Shown here: positions 21,840 to 28,861 of the stretch, in pieces
How positions within the stretch are numbered: the first letter of the stretch is position 1
Layout of the letters: every line of letters begins with the position of its first letter
Origin: Erysipelotrichaceae bacterium
Lineage (GTDB): Bacteria; Bacillota_I; Bacilli_A; Erysipelotrichales; Erysipelotrichaceae
Direction: 5' to 3'
Length of the DNA: 29,133 bases
Assembly: GCA_019415435.1 (NCBI GenBank)
Contig: DXZE01000004.1
Span: 1 to 29,133 of the forward strand
Made by a program: the position numbers and the translations under genes
Notes under the pieces: model-generated
Seen by the model: only the letters and a program-made list of their open reading frames with translations
Database searches by the model: none
What the model was told of the DNA's origin: nothing

Positions 21840-23561
21840 ATGAAGGAATCCTGTTATTTTCATGATGATTCATTTATCTTTAATTACTCTAAGAAGTATG
21901 TAGTTTACAAGCGTGATATTTTAAATACAGAAGCATTTGATGTTTTCCTGGATAATTTCTTACCGCATCTGGAAAACAGTCACATCGATCTGTATCATTT
22001 CCTTTCCGGAAATGGAAAGAAGGACAAGGATAAAATCAAGAAGGAACTGAAGTATGTATTGACAGCTCTGTTAGTAGAAGCTCCAGCTGCCATAGATGAT
22101 CCATATGCCAGGATGCCTTCTGAAGTAGAAGCTGTTATTGAAGCAGGATATCAGTACTGGCGTTCCTTACAAAGATATTCTGTTCTGTATACAAGTAATG
22201 AAGAGGGATTCTCTGATCAGAACTTCATTGAAGCAGATGTTAAGATGAATGCTCTGGTACTTGCTTTATACAGAGATGTACAGCAGCGTGCGCATGGTTC
22301 CAATAACCATGTATACCGCCAATTACAGGCTGGTACAAATGCATCCTTACTATTAAGCTATTACAAATGGAACATTCCTAAGGGATATGAAAAGCTCGAA
22401 GGTATTCCGTTTATTACCCAGATCCTGTTACGTACACCATTGATTCTGCATCCAAAGCACAACAAGCGTACCAATGCATTTACAGATGCGCCATATAACC
22501 CTATGTCTGACTTTATCAAGGGTGATGAAGAGTGGTTATGCTATCCGGCAAAAGTTGGAAGTCTTTTGATCTATGCTTACTTCCATAGAAACTACATTAC
22601 TTCTGCCGTTGCTATGGCAAACCTGTTTGAACTTGCCAGTAAGGAAGATGCATTAAGCCGCAAGCCTGATGCAATCATGTTGTTTGGCAACCCGGATGGC
22701 GGTACAGATACAACTTTCTGGCATGATCAGGAGAATGATATATGGATTGGAAAGAACTCTGCAGCACCAGAGATTGACTACTTCGGCTATACAAAGAAGT
22801 CTATCCTGACTCTGCATAACCTTGCCATGATCCAGAGAGGATGGCTGCCAATTCATGGTGCCATGGTGAATATTTACCTCAAGGATGGAACCAGGAAGGG
22901 ATTAATGTTCATGGGTGATTCTGGTGCAGGTAAGTCAGAAACACTTGAAGCATTATCAACATTAGCATCTGATATGATTGATCATCAGGAAACTGTATTC
23001 GATGATATGGGAACATTACATCTTGATAAAGATGGTCAGATACGTGGTCAGGGTACAGAAGTAGGTGCCTTTGTGAGACTGGATGATCTTGATAAGGGAA
23101 CAGCATACAAAGATATGGACCGTTCTATCTTCTTTAATCCTGAAAAACCAAATGCCAGAGTTGTCTTACCGGCTGCACCATACAATGTAGTCACAACAGA
23201 CCATAAGGTTGATGTCTTCTTATATGCAAATAACTATACCGATAAGAGAGGCATGCATTTCTTCAAAAACAAGGAAGAGGCAGAACCTGTATTTATTGAA
23301 GGCAAGCGTTTCGCACTTGGCACAACTCAGGAAAAGGGTCTGTCTACAACATTCTTCGCAAACCCATTTGGACCTATGCAGCGTCAGGAAGCTACCAAGG
23401 TTCTGATTGATAAGATCTTCGATGCATTATTTGATCAGAATATTCCGGTAGGTGAAATTTATACATGCCTTGGCTTACCAAATAAGGGTGATCATGGCAT
23501 TAACAAAGCTGCAGAAGCTCTGCTGGACTTTGTCAAAAACGGCAAAAAAGAAGACGAGTAA
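21840..23561 (+). CDS. PEP carboxykinase / HPr kinase-like P-loop protein of unknown substrate
   Basis: 573 residues. The C-terminal half resembles ATP-type PEP carboxykinase: a histidine strand LPIHGAMVNI (about 336-345; compare LPMHCSANV), the P-loop GDSGAGKSET at 359-368, FDDMGTLHLDKDG at 387-399 (compare GDDEHGW), NARVVLPAAPYNVV (compare NTRVSYPIYHIDNIV), then KVDVFLYANNYT and FANPFGPMQRQEATKVLIDKI. The P-loop ends in KSET, as in HPr kinase/phosphorylase, not KTTL as in PEPCK. The first 200 residues are not recognised. It may be a diverged carboxykinase or a kinase of this superfamily. Monocistronic, with a good ribosome binding site (AAAGGAAG), a cre-like site upstream and a terminator after it. 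Such proteins are often annotated simply as PEPCK. Confidence 0.7.
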   Translation: MKESCYFHDDSFIFNYSKKYVVYKRDILNTEAFDVFLDNFLPHLENSHIDLYHFLSGNGKKDKDKIKKELKYVLTALLVEAPAAIDDPYARMPSEVEAVIEAGYQYWRSLQRYSVLYTSNEEGFSDQNFIEADVKMNALVLALYRDVQQRAHGSNNHVYRQLQAGTNASLLLSYYKWNIPKGYEKLEGIPFITQILLRTPLILHPKHNKRTNAFTDAPYNPMSDFIKGDEEWLCYPAKVGSLLIYAYFHRNYITSAVAMANLFELASKEDALSRKPDAIMLFGNPDGGTDTTFWHDQENDIWIGKNSAAPEIDYFGYTKKSILTLHNLAMIQRGWLPIHGAMVNIYLKDGTRKGLMFMGDSGAGKSETLEALSTLASDMIDHQETVFDDMGTLHLDKDGQIRGQGTEVGAFVRLDDLDKGTAYKDMDRSIFFNPEKPNARVVLPAAPYNVVTTDHKVDVFLYANNYTDKRGMHFFKNKEEAEPVFIEGKRFALGTTQEKGLSTTFFANPFGPMQRQEATKVLIDKIFDALFDQNIPVGEIYTCLGLPNKGDHGINKAAEALLDFVKNGKKEDE

Positions 23562-23568
23562 TCAAAGA

Positions 23569-23591
23569 GGCTGTGAAAAACAGCCTTTTTT
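23569..23591 (+). terminator. Terminator of the PEPCK/HPrK-like gene
   Basis: Stem GGCTGT/ACAGCC with loop GAAAA, followed by TTTTTT. The U run touches the upstream edge of the promoter region of the next gene. Confidence 0.88.
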
Positions 23592-23608
23592 AGTCTGCTT
23601 AAACCATG

Positions 23609-23614
23609 TATACT
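23609..23614 (+). promoter_or_regulatory. -10 box of the second TrmH-family gene, leaderless geometry
   Basis: TATACT, 7 nt, then ATG at 23622, with no purine-rich ribosome binding site between. No convincing -35 box. Confidence 0.5.
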
Positions 23615-23621
23615 TGTGCTT

Positions 23622-24347
23622 ATGGAAGAAATCACATCTTTACAGAATAAGAAAATAAAAGAATGGACTGCACTGCATCATAAAAAAGACAGGGATAAAA
23701 CAGGTTTGTTTCTGATTGAAGGAGAACATCTGATCGAAGAAGCCCTGCATGCCGGTATTGTGACAAATATCATTACTGACACAGACTGTCCTTTTACTTT
23801 TTCAAATGTGATACATACAACACCTGCCATTATGAAGAAGCTATCTGGCAGTGTATCCGGTTCTCATCTGGTTGGTGTATGTCATCAGCTTGACCTTCAG
23901 ATGCATGATCCTGAAAGAATTCTGATATTAGATAATATTCAGGATCCTGGCAATCTTGGTACATTAATCAGAACAGCTGTATCATTCTCTTTCGATGGTG
24001 TAGTTTTATCTGAAGAGACTTGTGATCTCTATAATGAAAAAACAATTCGTTCTACACAAGGTGCTTTATTCCATATCCCGGTTATCAGAACAGATATTTC
24101 TGCATACATACAGGATTTAAAGAAACAGGATTTTAAAGTTATTGCGACCTGTTTACGCAAGTCTCATACATTTGATGAAATACCAGTTACTAAGAAAATG
24201 GCATTTGTTATGGGTAATGAAGGTAATGGTGTTTCTGAAAAAATATTAGAGAAGGCAGATGATCATCTCAGAATAGAGATGTATGGCTTTGAATCATTGA
24301 ATGTAGCTGTCGCCGGCGGTATAGTCATGTATATGTATCGAAAATAA
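23622..24347 (+). CDS. rlmP: TrmH/SpoU-family rRNA 2'-O-methyltransferase (YsgA/RlmP-like)
   Basis: 241 residues. The N-terminal substrate-binding part begins MEEITSLQNKKIKEWTALHHKKDRDKTGLFLIEGEHLIEEAL, typical of this group. The SPOUT knot has motif 1 DNIQDPGNLGTLIRTA, motif 2 FVMGNEGNGVS and motif 3 ESLNVAVAGGIVMY, all intact. Bacillus YsgA (RlmP), which methylates G2553 in the 23S A-loop, lies directly upstream of pheS; here pheS is about 5 kb further on in the same direction, which supports the identity but with other genes in between. The ATG at 23622 is chosen over a GTG two codons earlier because it gives the normal N-terminus. No Shine-Dalgarno; leaderless candidate. Confidence 0.82.
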   Translation: MEEITSLQNKKIKEWTALHHKKDRDKTGLFLIEGEHLIEEALHAGIVTNIITDTDCPFTFSNVIHTTPAIMKKLSGSVSGSHLVGVCHQLDLQMHDPERILILDNIQDPGNLGTLIRTAVSFSFDGVVLSEETCDLYNEKTIRSTQGALFHIPVIRTDISAYIQDLKKQDFKVIATCLRKSHTFDEIPVTKKMAFVMGNEGNGVSEKILEKADDHLRIEMYGFESLNVAVAGGIVMYMYRK

Positions 24348-24368
24348 AAACACAGACAAATGTCTGTG
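24342..24368 (-). terminator. Terminator of the ABC importer operon
   Basis: Minus-strand CACAGAC-ATTT-GTCTGTG followed by TTTTTATTTTC: a 7-bp stem with tetraloop and U run. On the plus strand the same stem lacks a U run, so it mainly serves the ABC operon. Confidence 0.78.
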
Positions 24369-24369
24369 C

Positions 24370-24957
24370 TTATAGTTCTATATGGATATCCCATGGGATA
24401 TCTTTTTTATCCTGTTCATCATGGGTTACCCAGAATACAGTTTTTCCTTGTATGTATTCCTGTATCTTCTTAAGAGTTACTTCTCTGTTATTGATGTCTA
24501 ATCCCCGTAATGGTTCATCGAAGAAGATAATATCACTTTGGGCATGCAGGGCTCTTAGAATACTGACTCTTCTTTTCATCCCTCCGGACATCTGATTGAC
24601 TGTCATATCCATACAACCAGATAAACCGATTTCCGCCATATCTTTCTGGATTCTGTCTGTTTCAGTATTTTTCTGAGTACTAGTCAGTTTTCCTAATGGA
24701 AGACGTATGTTTCTGGAAGCGGATAAGTTTTCACATAACCGGTCTTCCTGAAAGACAGCAGCCATCCTCTTATTATTCAAACCTGTAATGGTTCCTTCAG
24801 AGGTTTCTAATCCCATCAGAATATTCAGAAATGTCGTCTTACCGCAGCCGCTTGGACCAGTGATATATACTTTCTGACCATCCTGTATTTCATAGTTCAG
24901 ATGATCCAGTACAATATGGCTGACATATGATTTTGTTAATTCCCTGATCTTAATCAT
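24370..24957 (-). CDS. ABC importer ATP-binding protein (SsuB/TauB/ThiZ-like)
   Basis: Energises uptake with the permease encoded upstream. At 195 residues it is short for the family (usually about 240); the C-terminal part is trimmed. Walker A is ITGPSGCGKTTFLNIL (about residues 33-48), Q-loop AVFQEDRLCENLSASRNI, ABC signature QMSGGMKRRVSILRAL, Walker B DIIFFDEPLRGLD, and the switch histidine in WVTHDEQD. All ATPase residues are intact despite the small size. The start codon overlaps the permease stop. The substrate is set by the binding protein of the operon and is unknown; taurine, sulfonate and thiamine-precursor importers have this architecture. Confidence 0.92.
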   Translation of the reverse strand: MIKIRELTKSYVSHIVLDHLNYEIQDGQKVYITGPSGCGKTTFLNILMGLETSEGTITGLNNKRMAAVFQEDRLCENLSASRNIRLPLGKLTSTQKNTETDRIQKDMAEIGLSGCMDMTVNQMSGGMKRRVSILRALHAQSDIIFFDEPLRGLDINNREVTLKKIQEYIQGKTVFWVTHDEQDKKDIPWDIHIEL

Positions 24958-25712
24958 AATTCTTTCTCTATATGCTGCATCAGTATATGCAGTAATTTCA
25001 TAAATACTTTTTCAAACAAAACACTTAATACAACAATCACAACAGTCCAGGCAAAAAGATCTGGTGTATCCAGATATACCTTGGCATCATACAGATGAAT
25101 GCCAATGGAAGAATCAGGAAGACCAATGACTTCTGCAGCAATGCCGCTCTTCCATGCTAAGCCAAGTGCCAGGGAACATCCGGATTCAAGATAAGGCAGA
25201 ATAGAAGAAATATAAATTGTCTGAATCTGCTGGCTCATAGGTATTCTGAATACCTGTGCCATTTCTAGCAGCTTCTGATCTGTAGCCTTAAGACCTGTCA
25301 GTATGTTTTCATAGATGATTGGAAATACCATCAGAAAGGAAATAACAGCTGCAAGATGTACTGCTTTTACCCAGATAAGTACCAGAATAATAAATGAAGC
25401 TACTGGTATTGATTTGACGGTAAATACAAATGGCTTCAGAAGATTTTCTATCCATGCATGACGATAGGCAAGGATGGAAAAGCCAAGTCCGGCAAGAAGA
25501 CCAGTAAGGAATCCTGTTAATATTCTGAGAATACTTGTACATATGGATATATAGAAATCACCAGTCTCTGATAACTGAAATAATCTCTTTAATACTTCAA
25601 AAGGAGATACAAGAAGTATCTCCTGATGAATGATCATGCTCAATATCTGCCAAATGCAGAGCCAGAACACAACCGATAAAATAATAGATTTTCTATGCTT
25701 ATTATGCTCCAT
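24954..25712 (-). CDS. ABC importer permease (SsuC/ThiX-like)
   Basis: 252 residues with about six membrane spans. The inner-membrane-component pattern is visible: KSIPVASFIILVLIWVKAVHLAAVIS in the middle and the coupling-helix region EMAQVFRIPMSQQIQTIYISSILPYLESGCSLALGLAWKSGIAAEVIG, typical of the NitT/TauT/Ssu class. The ATG at 25712 is slightly favoured over one four codons upstream, since GGAAG is then at a usable though long distance. Both lie inside the end of the binding-protein gene, so translation is coupled. Second gene of the importer operon. Confidence 0.92.
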   Translation of the reverse strand: MEHNKHRKSIILSVVFWLCIWQILSMIIHQEILLVSPFEVLKRLFQLSETGDFYISICTSILRILTGFLTGLLAGLGFSILAYRHAWIENLLKPFVFTVKSIPVASFIILVLIWVKAVHLAAVISFLMVFPIIYENILTGLKATDQKLLEMAQVFRIPMSQQIQTIYISSILPYLESGCSLALGLAWKSGIAAEVIGLPDSSIGIHLYDAKVYLDTPDLFAWTVVIVVLSVLFEKVFMKLLHILMQHIEKEL

Positions 25713-26727
25713 AATAGAAATCATCTTCCGGCAGACTTCCGCCTACAGCTTTTGGATTCTGATCATACAGTACCTGCAGGTAACCGGATAAAGCATTCTT
25801 CATCTTATCACCTGTGATGTCAACGATGTGACAATTCGGAACTGCATTCCTGGCAACGGCAGCCTTGATGATGTCATACTTTTCAATTAATGCAGAGGCA
25901 TCATCAATATTGTCATTTGTATAAGCTACTGAATCCTTGTAACGATCTAAGAAATCCCTGACTGCTTCAGGGTGTTCTTCAACAAACTCTTTGCGGGCAA
26001 TAACGATACCAGTCAGAAGAGAACTCTTGTTTTTCTCATTCTTTACGGCATCATCCCAGGCATCATTTAAGTCAATTGCTGCTCTGATATCAGAGTTCTG
26101 TGCCTTGGCAGATGTAACAAATGGTTCAGGTAATAATGCAATTGCATTTGGATCCTGTGCCATAGCAGCTACACATTCAGAATGTTCACTCTTCCATTCA
26201 ATTGTAACCTGATCCGCAATACCATTCTTTTGCAGAATATAGTTCAATGCATACTCAGGTGTTGCACCTTTACCAGAAGCGTAGATTGTCTTACCAGCAA
26301 GATCTGAAATGGAATGAATACTGTCACCTGTTTCACAAATATACAGAACACCAAGTGTATTAACCGCTAATGCGACTACACCTTTATCTGTATTGTTGTA
26401 CAGTACAGAGCCAAGGTTTGCCGGAACTGCCGCAATATCTACTTCTTTCTGAGCTACCTTTGGCGCAATCTCATCAACACTTGAAAGGATTTCAAATGAG
26501 TAATTGTTTGACTTGATTTCTCCATTATCTGCATCATCCATCATCTTTACCATGCCCATGGCTGTAGGACCTTTCATCGCAGATACATGAACATCTGCTG
26601 GTTCTGCAGAGGCAGAAGGGGATGGTGTCGTGGCTGGAGCAGAAGAAGCTGCTGTAGAACCGCCAGCGCAGCCTGCCAGCAATGTGGAAGCTAATATAAC
26701 TCCCAGAATACCTTTTTTGAAATTCAT
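25702..26727 (-). CDS. ABC importer substrate-binding lipoprotein (NMT1/TauA-like)
   Basis: 341 residues. A lipoprotein signal peptide with lipobox LAGC (Cys about residue 20; MNFKKGILGVILASTLLAGC) is followed by a Ser/Ala/Pro-rich linker of about 20 residues and a periplasmic-binding fold. Fold segments are SAMKGPTAMGMVKMM, EVDIAAVPANLGSVLYN, LYICETGDSIHSISDLAGKTIYASGKGATPEYALNYIL and ALLPEPFVTSAK. These fit the NitT/TauT/ThiY class, but nothing visible picks one substrate. The ATG at 26727 follows AAGGAG; upstream in-frame codons extend into the leader and would spoil the signal peptide. Anchored outside the membrane, it passes ligand to the permease encoded next. Confidence 0.92.
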   Translation of the reverse strand: MNFKKGILGVILASTLLAGCAGGSTAASSAPATTPSPSASAEPADVHVSAMKGPTAMGMVKMMDDADNGEIKSNNYSFEILSSVDEIAPKVAQKEVDIAAVPANLGSVLYNNTDKGVVALAVNTLGVLYICETGDSIHSISDLAGKTIYASGKGATPEYALNYILQKNGIADQVTIEWKSEHSECVAAMAQDPNAIALLPEPFVTSAKAQNSDIRAAIDLNDAWDDAVKNEKNKSSLLTGIVIARKEFVEEHPEAVRDFLDRYKDSVAYTNDNIDDASALIEKYDIIKAAVARNAVPNCHIVDITGDKMKNALSGYLQVLYDQNPKAVGGSLPEDDFYYGA

Positions 26728-26811
26728 TTGTAAAAACTCTCCTTTTCTATATGGGGTCAGATTTCTCTTTTCCGTCAGATATGTCCTTATGGACGTCATT
26801 ATTGTAGTATA
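26728..26811 (-). promoter_or_regulatory. Leader and promoter region of the ABC importer operon
   Basis: Two overlapping -10 candidates on the minus strand, TATACT (26806-26811) and TACAAT (26801-26806), give a leader of about 65-70 nt. It contains one small hairpin (GTCC-TTAT-GGAC, 26783-26794, extendable by two weaker pairs) and AAGGAG. I do not recognise a known riboswitch: no TPP-type CUGAGA, no SAM or preQ1 core. Confidence 0.4.
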
Positions 26812-26838
26812 AGCGCTCACGCTTTGCGAGTTTTACAA

Positions 26839-27111
26839 TCACCATAGATAGGAAAAACGCTTTTCTCCTTCCTTAACAGGAACTTCTTTTACAGTCATAT
26901 TCGTTACATGAATGAAGTTGGATCCTTTTGCGACTATAGTCAGAAAATCATCTATGGCTTCTTCATCTCCCTGTACAAAGATTTCTACCATGCCATTACT
27001 CATATTGCGTACAGAACCGGTTAAATTACGCATCTGTGCCTGCATCATGCAGAAGCCCCGCATACCAACTCCCTGAACCATGCCTTCAACTATCACGTGA
27101 TATCTTTTCAT
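26839..27111 (-). CDS. acyP: Acylphosphatase
   Basis: Hydrolyses acyl phosphates such as acetyl or carbamoyl phosphate; 90 residues, the normal size. The catalytic arginine lies in VQGVGMRGFCMMQAQ (R20-equivalent; the usual motif is VQGVGFR), and the catalytic asparagine in TGSVRNMSNGMVEIFVQG. The methionine in place of phenylalanine next to the arginine is a common variation. The ATG at 27111 follows GAGGTG; the in-frame GTG two codons earlier is part of that ribosome binding site. Its -10 box overlaps that of the divergent peptidase E-like gene. Confidence 0.93.
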   Translation of the reverse strand: MKRYHVIVEGMVQGVGMRGFCMMQAQMRNLTGSVRNMSNGMVEIFVQGDEEAIDDFLTIVAKGSNFIHVTNMTVKEVPVKEGEKRFSYLW

Positions 27112-27143
27112 GTGCACCTCATCTGTATTTTTAATGCAAAGTT

Positions 27144-27151
27144 ATTATAAT
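27144..27151. promoter_or_regulatory. Overlapping divergent -10 boxes for acylphosphatase and the peptidase E-like gene
   Basis: The 8-bp segment ATTATAAT reads TATAAT on the plus strand (27146-27151, 7 nt before the ATG at 27159) and TATAAT on the minus strand (27149-27144, about 32 nt before the ATG at 27111). The two hexamers share four base pairs, so only one polymerase can open the site at a time. Confidence 0.6.
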
Positions 27152-27158
27152 GTGTTAC

Positions 27159-27893
27159 ATGATTTATATTCTATTAAGCAGACCAAATTTTGACGCAGAA
27201 TGGGCCTATCAGTCCTTAAGCCCGTATATTACAAAGGACAAGCATGTATTAGTCATTCCGATGACTTCTTTTGATGAAGGCTGGGAAAGTGAAAGTGCCT
27301 TATGGGAGACAAGGTATCATAAAGGCAACCGTCAGTATGAAAAGATTGCGGCACCTTTCCGAAATTATCAGATTCCTGATAAACAGATAACCTTTTTAAA
27401 CTATTTCAAAGATACACCTCAGGAAATACAGCGAAAGATATCTGAGGCAGATATCATTTATCTGACGGGTGATAATCCGGATCATATGATGATGACAATT
27501 CATGAACTGGATATGCATAAGCCATTACTGGAATTTGACGGTATCCTGATTGCCAGCGGCTATGGTGCAAGCATCGTCATGGATGAATTTGACAGTATGT
27601 ATGATTGGGAAGAACCGGATGAAAACGGGCTTGGACTATTAAGAGGATTTGCCCTGGAACCGGGATATATTGAAGATGAGGCACATCTTGCAAGATTATT
27701 GCATGATATTGAACAGAAGGGAAAGAATGTCTTTGCCTTTACAAATGAAGGCGGATTACTGATTGCGGATGGCAGCTATGAATTATTAGGCAATGCCTTC
27801 ACGGTTACAGATGCTGATCTTGATCAGGTTTATCAGGCATATGAAGACGCAAAGTCACGTCAGGAATATTATGGAGATAATGGAGAGTGGTAA
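27159..27893 (+). CDS. Peptidase E / class I glutamine-amidotransferase-like protein lacking the nucleophile
   Basis: 244 residues of the S51 (dipeptidase E-like) fold. The family strand DIIYLTGDNPDHM (about 98-110; compare 'IYFGGGN') and the nucleophile-elbow region GILIASGYGASIVMDEF (128-144) are recognisable. Active members have G-x-S-A-G/S at the elbow, with Ser as nucleophile; here G134-Y-G136-A-S138 puts glycine at the nucleophile position. It is probably not a normal peptidase. A late GGLLIADGSYELLGN segment matches the family's C-terminal strands. The start at 27159 is chosen because the upstream ATG (27150) lies inside the -10 box; there is no Shine-Dalgarno. It ends flush against convergent trmO. 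Confidence 0.78.
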   Translation: MIYILLSRPNFDAEWAYQSLSPYITKDKHVLVIPMTSFDEGWESESALWETRYHKGNRQYEKIAAPFRNYQIPDKQITFLNYFKDTPQEIQRKISEADIIYLTGDNPDHMMMTIHELDMHKPLLEFDGILIASGYGASIVMDEFDSMYDWEEPDENGLGLLRGFALEPGYIEDEAHLARLLHDIEQKGKNVFAFTNEGGLLIADGSYELLGNAFTVTDADLDQVYQAYEDAKSRQEYYGDNGEW

Positions 27894-27910
27894 TCATTTC
27901 TCCATTTTTT
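27881..27910 (+). terminator. Terminator of the peptidase E-like gene, overlapping trmO coding end
   Basis: Stem TGGAGA/TCTCCA with a 12-nt loop, followed by TTTTTT. The 5' arm is in the last codons of the plus gene and the 3' arm plus U run are in the last codons of trmO, so both genes end inside one hairpin. Confidence 0.65.
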
Positions 27911-28580
27911 CTATAGAGTTAACCGTAACAGTATTATTTTTAACAAAGAATTTAATTTCATATCCTGCAAAGGTAAAACCATACTGCCGGTTTTCATCAT
28001 GCTGGTAAGCAGGACGGGGATCCTGGGCGAGAATTTCCTTTAATGCATCTGTCTTTTCAGATGGCATCTTAGAAGCAATTTCATTAGAAATACTGACATC
28101 CAGATGCTTTAAATCTTCTTTCTTTGCATAACCTTCTGATGCATCTATGATACAGTCAGAATAGGAAATATATGGCTTGATGTCATAGATGGGTGTCTGA
28201 TCCAGAAGATCAATGCCGCTGACAATTAATTCTGTATCTCTGACTTCTTCCAGTTTTACAGCACTCATGCCTAAATGGTTTGGTCTGAAAGGTGATCTTG
28301 ACGCAAATACACCGATACGTGTATCTCCACCCAGGCGGGGTGGACGAACCGTAGAATGCCATTCCTTACTGAAGTTTTCAGAGAAACCCCAGATCAGCCA
28401 TATATGAGAAAAGGATTCAAGACCTCTGAAGATACCATATTTACGATATTCTTTTTCCAAAACAATCTTTCCTTTTAAGCCCTTGACAATACTGGGCTGG
28501 CGCGGAATCGCAAATTTAGAAGTAAAGTCTGTATGTGCATAAGCAATTGGTTCAATTGTAATTCTGTCTTTTTCCTGCAT
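27894..28580 (-). CDS. trmO: tRNA (N6-threonylcarbamoyladenosine37-N6)-methyltransferase TrmO (TsaA/YaeB family)
   Basis: Methylates t6A37 to m6t6A37 in threonine tRNA using SAM. 228 residues, normal length. Family segments: IAYAHTDFTSKFAIPRQP near the N-terminus, the LESFSHIWLIWGFSEN segment, the SAM-site strand RIGVFASRSPFRPNHLGMSAVKL, and GIDLLDQTPIYDIKPYISYSD. A C-terminal region with DPRPAYQ follows, as in full-length members. No Shine-Dalgarno. A TGATAAAGT box (TGn plus a weak -10) ends 7 nt before the ATG, a further leaderless candidate. Its promoter is back to back with that of the pheS T-box leader, and its stop is directly adjacent to the convergent gene's stop. Confidence 0.93.
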   Translation of the reverse strand: MQEKDRITIEPIAYAHTDFTSKFAIPRQPSIVKGLKGKIVLEKEYRKYGIFRGLESFSHIWLIWGFSENFSKEWHSTVRPPRLGGDTRIGVFASRSPFRPNHLGMSAVKLEEVRDTELIVSGIDLLDQTPIYDIKPYISYSDCIIDASEGYAKKEDLKHLDVSISNEIASKMPSEKTDALKEILAQDPRPAYQHDENRQYGFTFAGYEIKFFVKNNTVTVNSIEKMEK

Positions 28581-28587
28581 GATTTAA

Positions 28588-28596
28588 ACTTTATCA
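28588..28596 (-). promoter_or_regulatory. Putative extended -10 of trmO, leaderless geometry
   Basis: Minus-strand TGA-TAAAGT, 7 nt, then ATG at 28580. The hexamer matches the consensus at only four positions, so this is the weakest of the set apart from folT. Confidence 0.4.
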
Positions 28597-28599
28597 CAG

Positions 28600-28628
28600 T
28601 TGCAATCCTGATCCGAAATCTTTATAAT
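28600..28628 (+). promoter_or_regulatory. Sigma-A type promoter of pheS
   Basis: TTGCAA, 17 bp, TATAAT; expected start about 28635, at the beginning of the T-box leader. Confidence 0.8.
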
Positions 28629-28634
28629 TTTTTT

Positions 28635-28861
28635 GCACAAAACGTTAAAGAAAAGAGCAGTAACTGATTGCTGAAGTGCAAGAGATAACATGTCAGGGCT
28701 GAAAGCATGTTTCATGGATGATCAGTGAATTCACTTTTCCAGTGAAGCCAATCCCTTCCGCTGACCTGCGTTATAGGTGAATTAAGGTGCGTATCTTTCA
28801 GAAGATACGAATCAGGATGGTACCGCGTATATTACGTTCCTGTTTATCGGGAACGTTTTTT
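28635..28861 (+). ncRNA. Phenylalanine T-box riboswitch of pheS
   Basis: Tandem signals of a T-box leader: the conserved AGGATGGTACCGCG (28814-28827), which pairs with the free tRNA acceptor end, and a terminator stem ACGTTCC/GGGAACGT (28834-28856) with a U run. In Stem I, ACTGAT pairs with ATCAGT and GAAAAG with CTTTTC, leaving an internal loop whose 3' side reads GAATTCA. The TTC there is the phenylalanine specifier codon, in agreement with pheS downstream. Uncharged tRNA-Phe would stabilise the antiterminator and allow transcription. Confidence 0.93.
28834..28861 (+). terminator. Regulated terminator of the pheS T-box
   Basis: 7-bp stem with a terminal wobble and loop GTTTAT, followed by six U. 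The T-box sequence just upstream provides the competing antiterminator strand. Confidence 0.88.

Noticed and set aside
26728..26811. Possible riboswitch in the ABC importer leader
   Set aside because: Only one short hairpin is visible and no core of a known class (TPP, SAM, preQ1, guanidine) can be matched. Described as a leader only.
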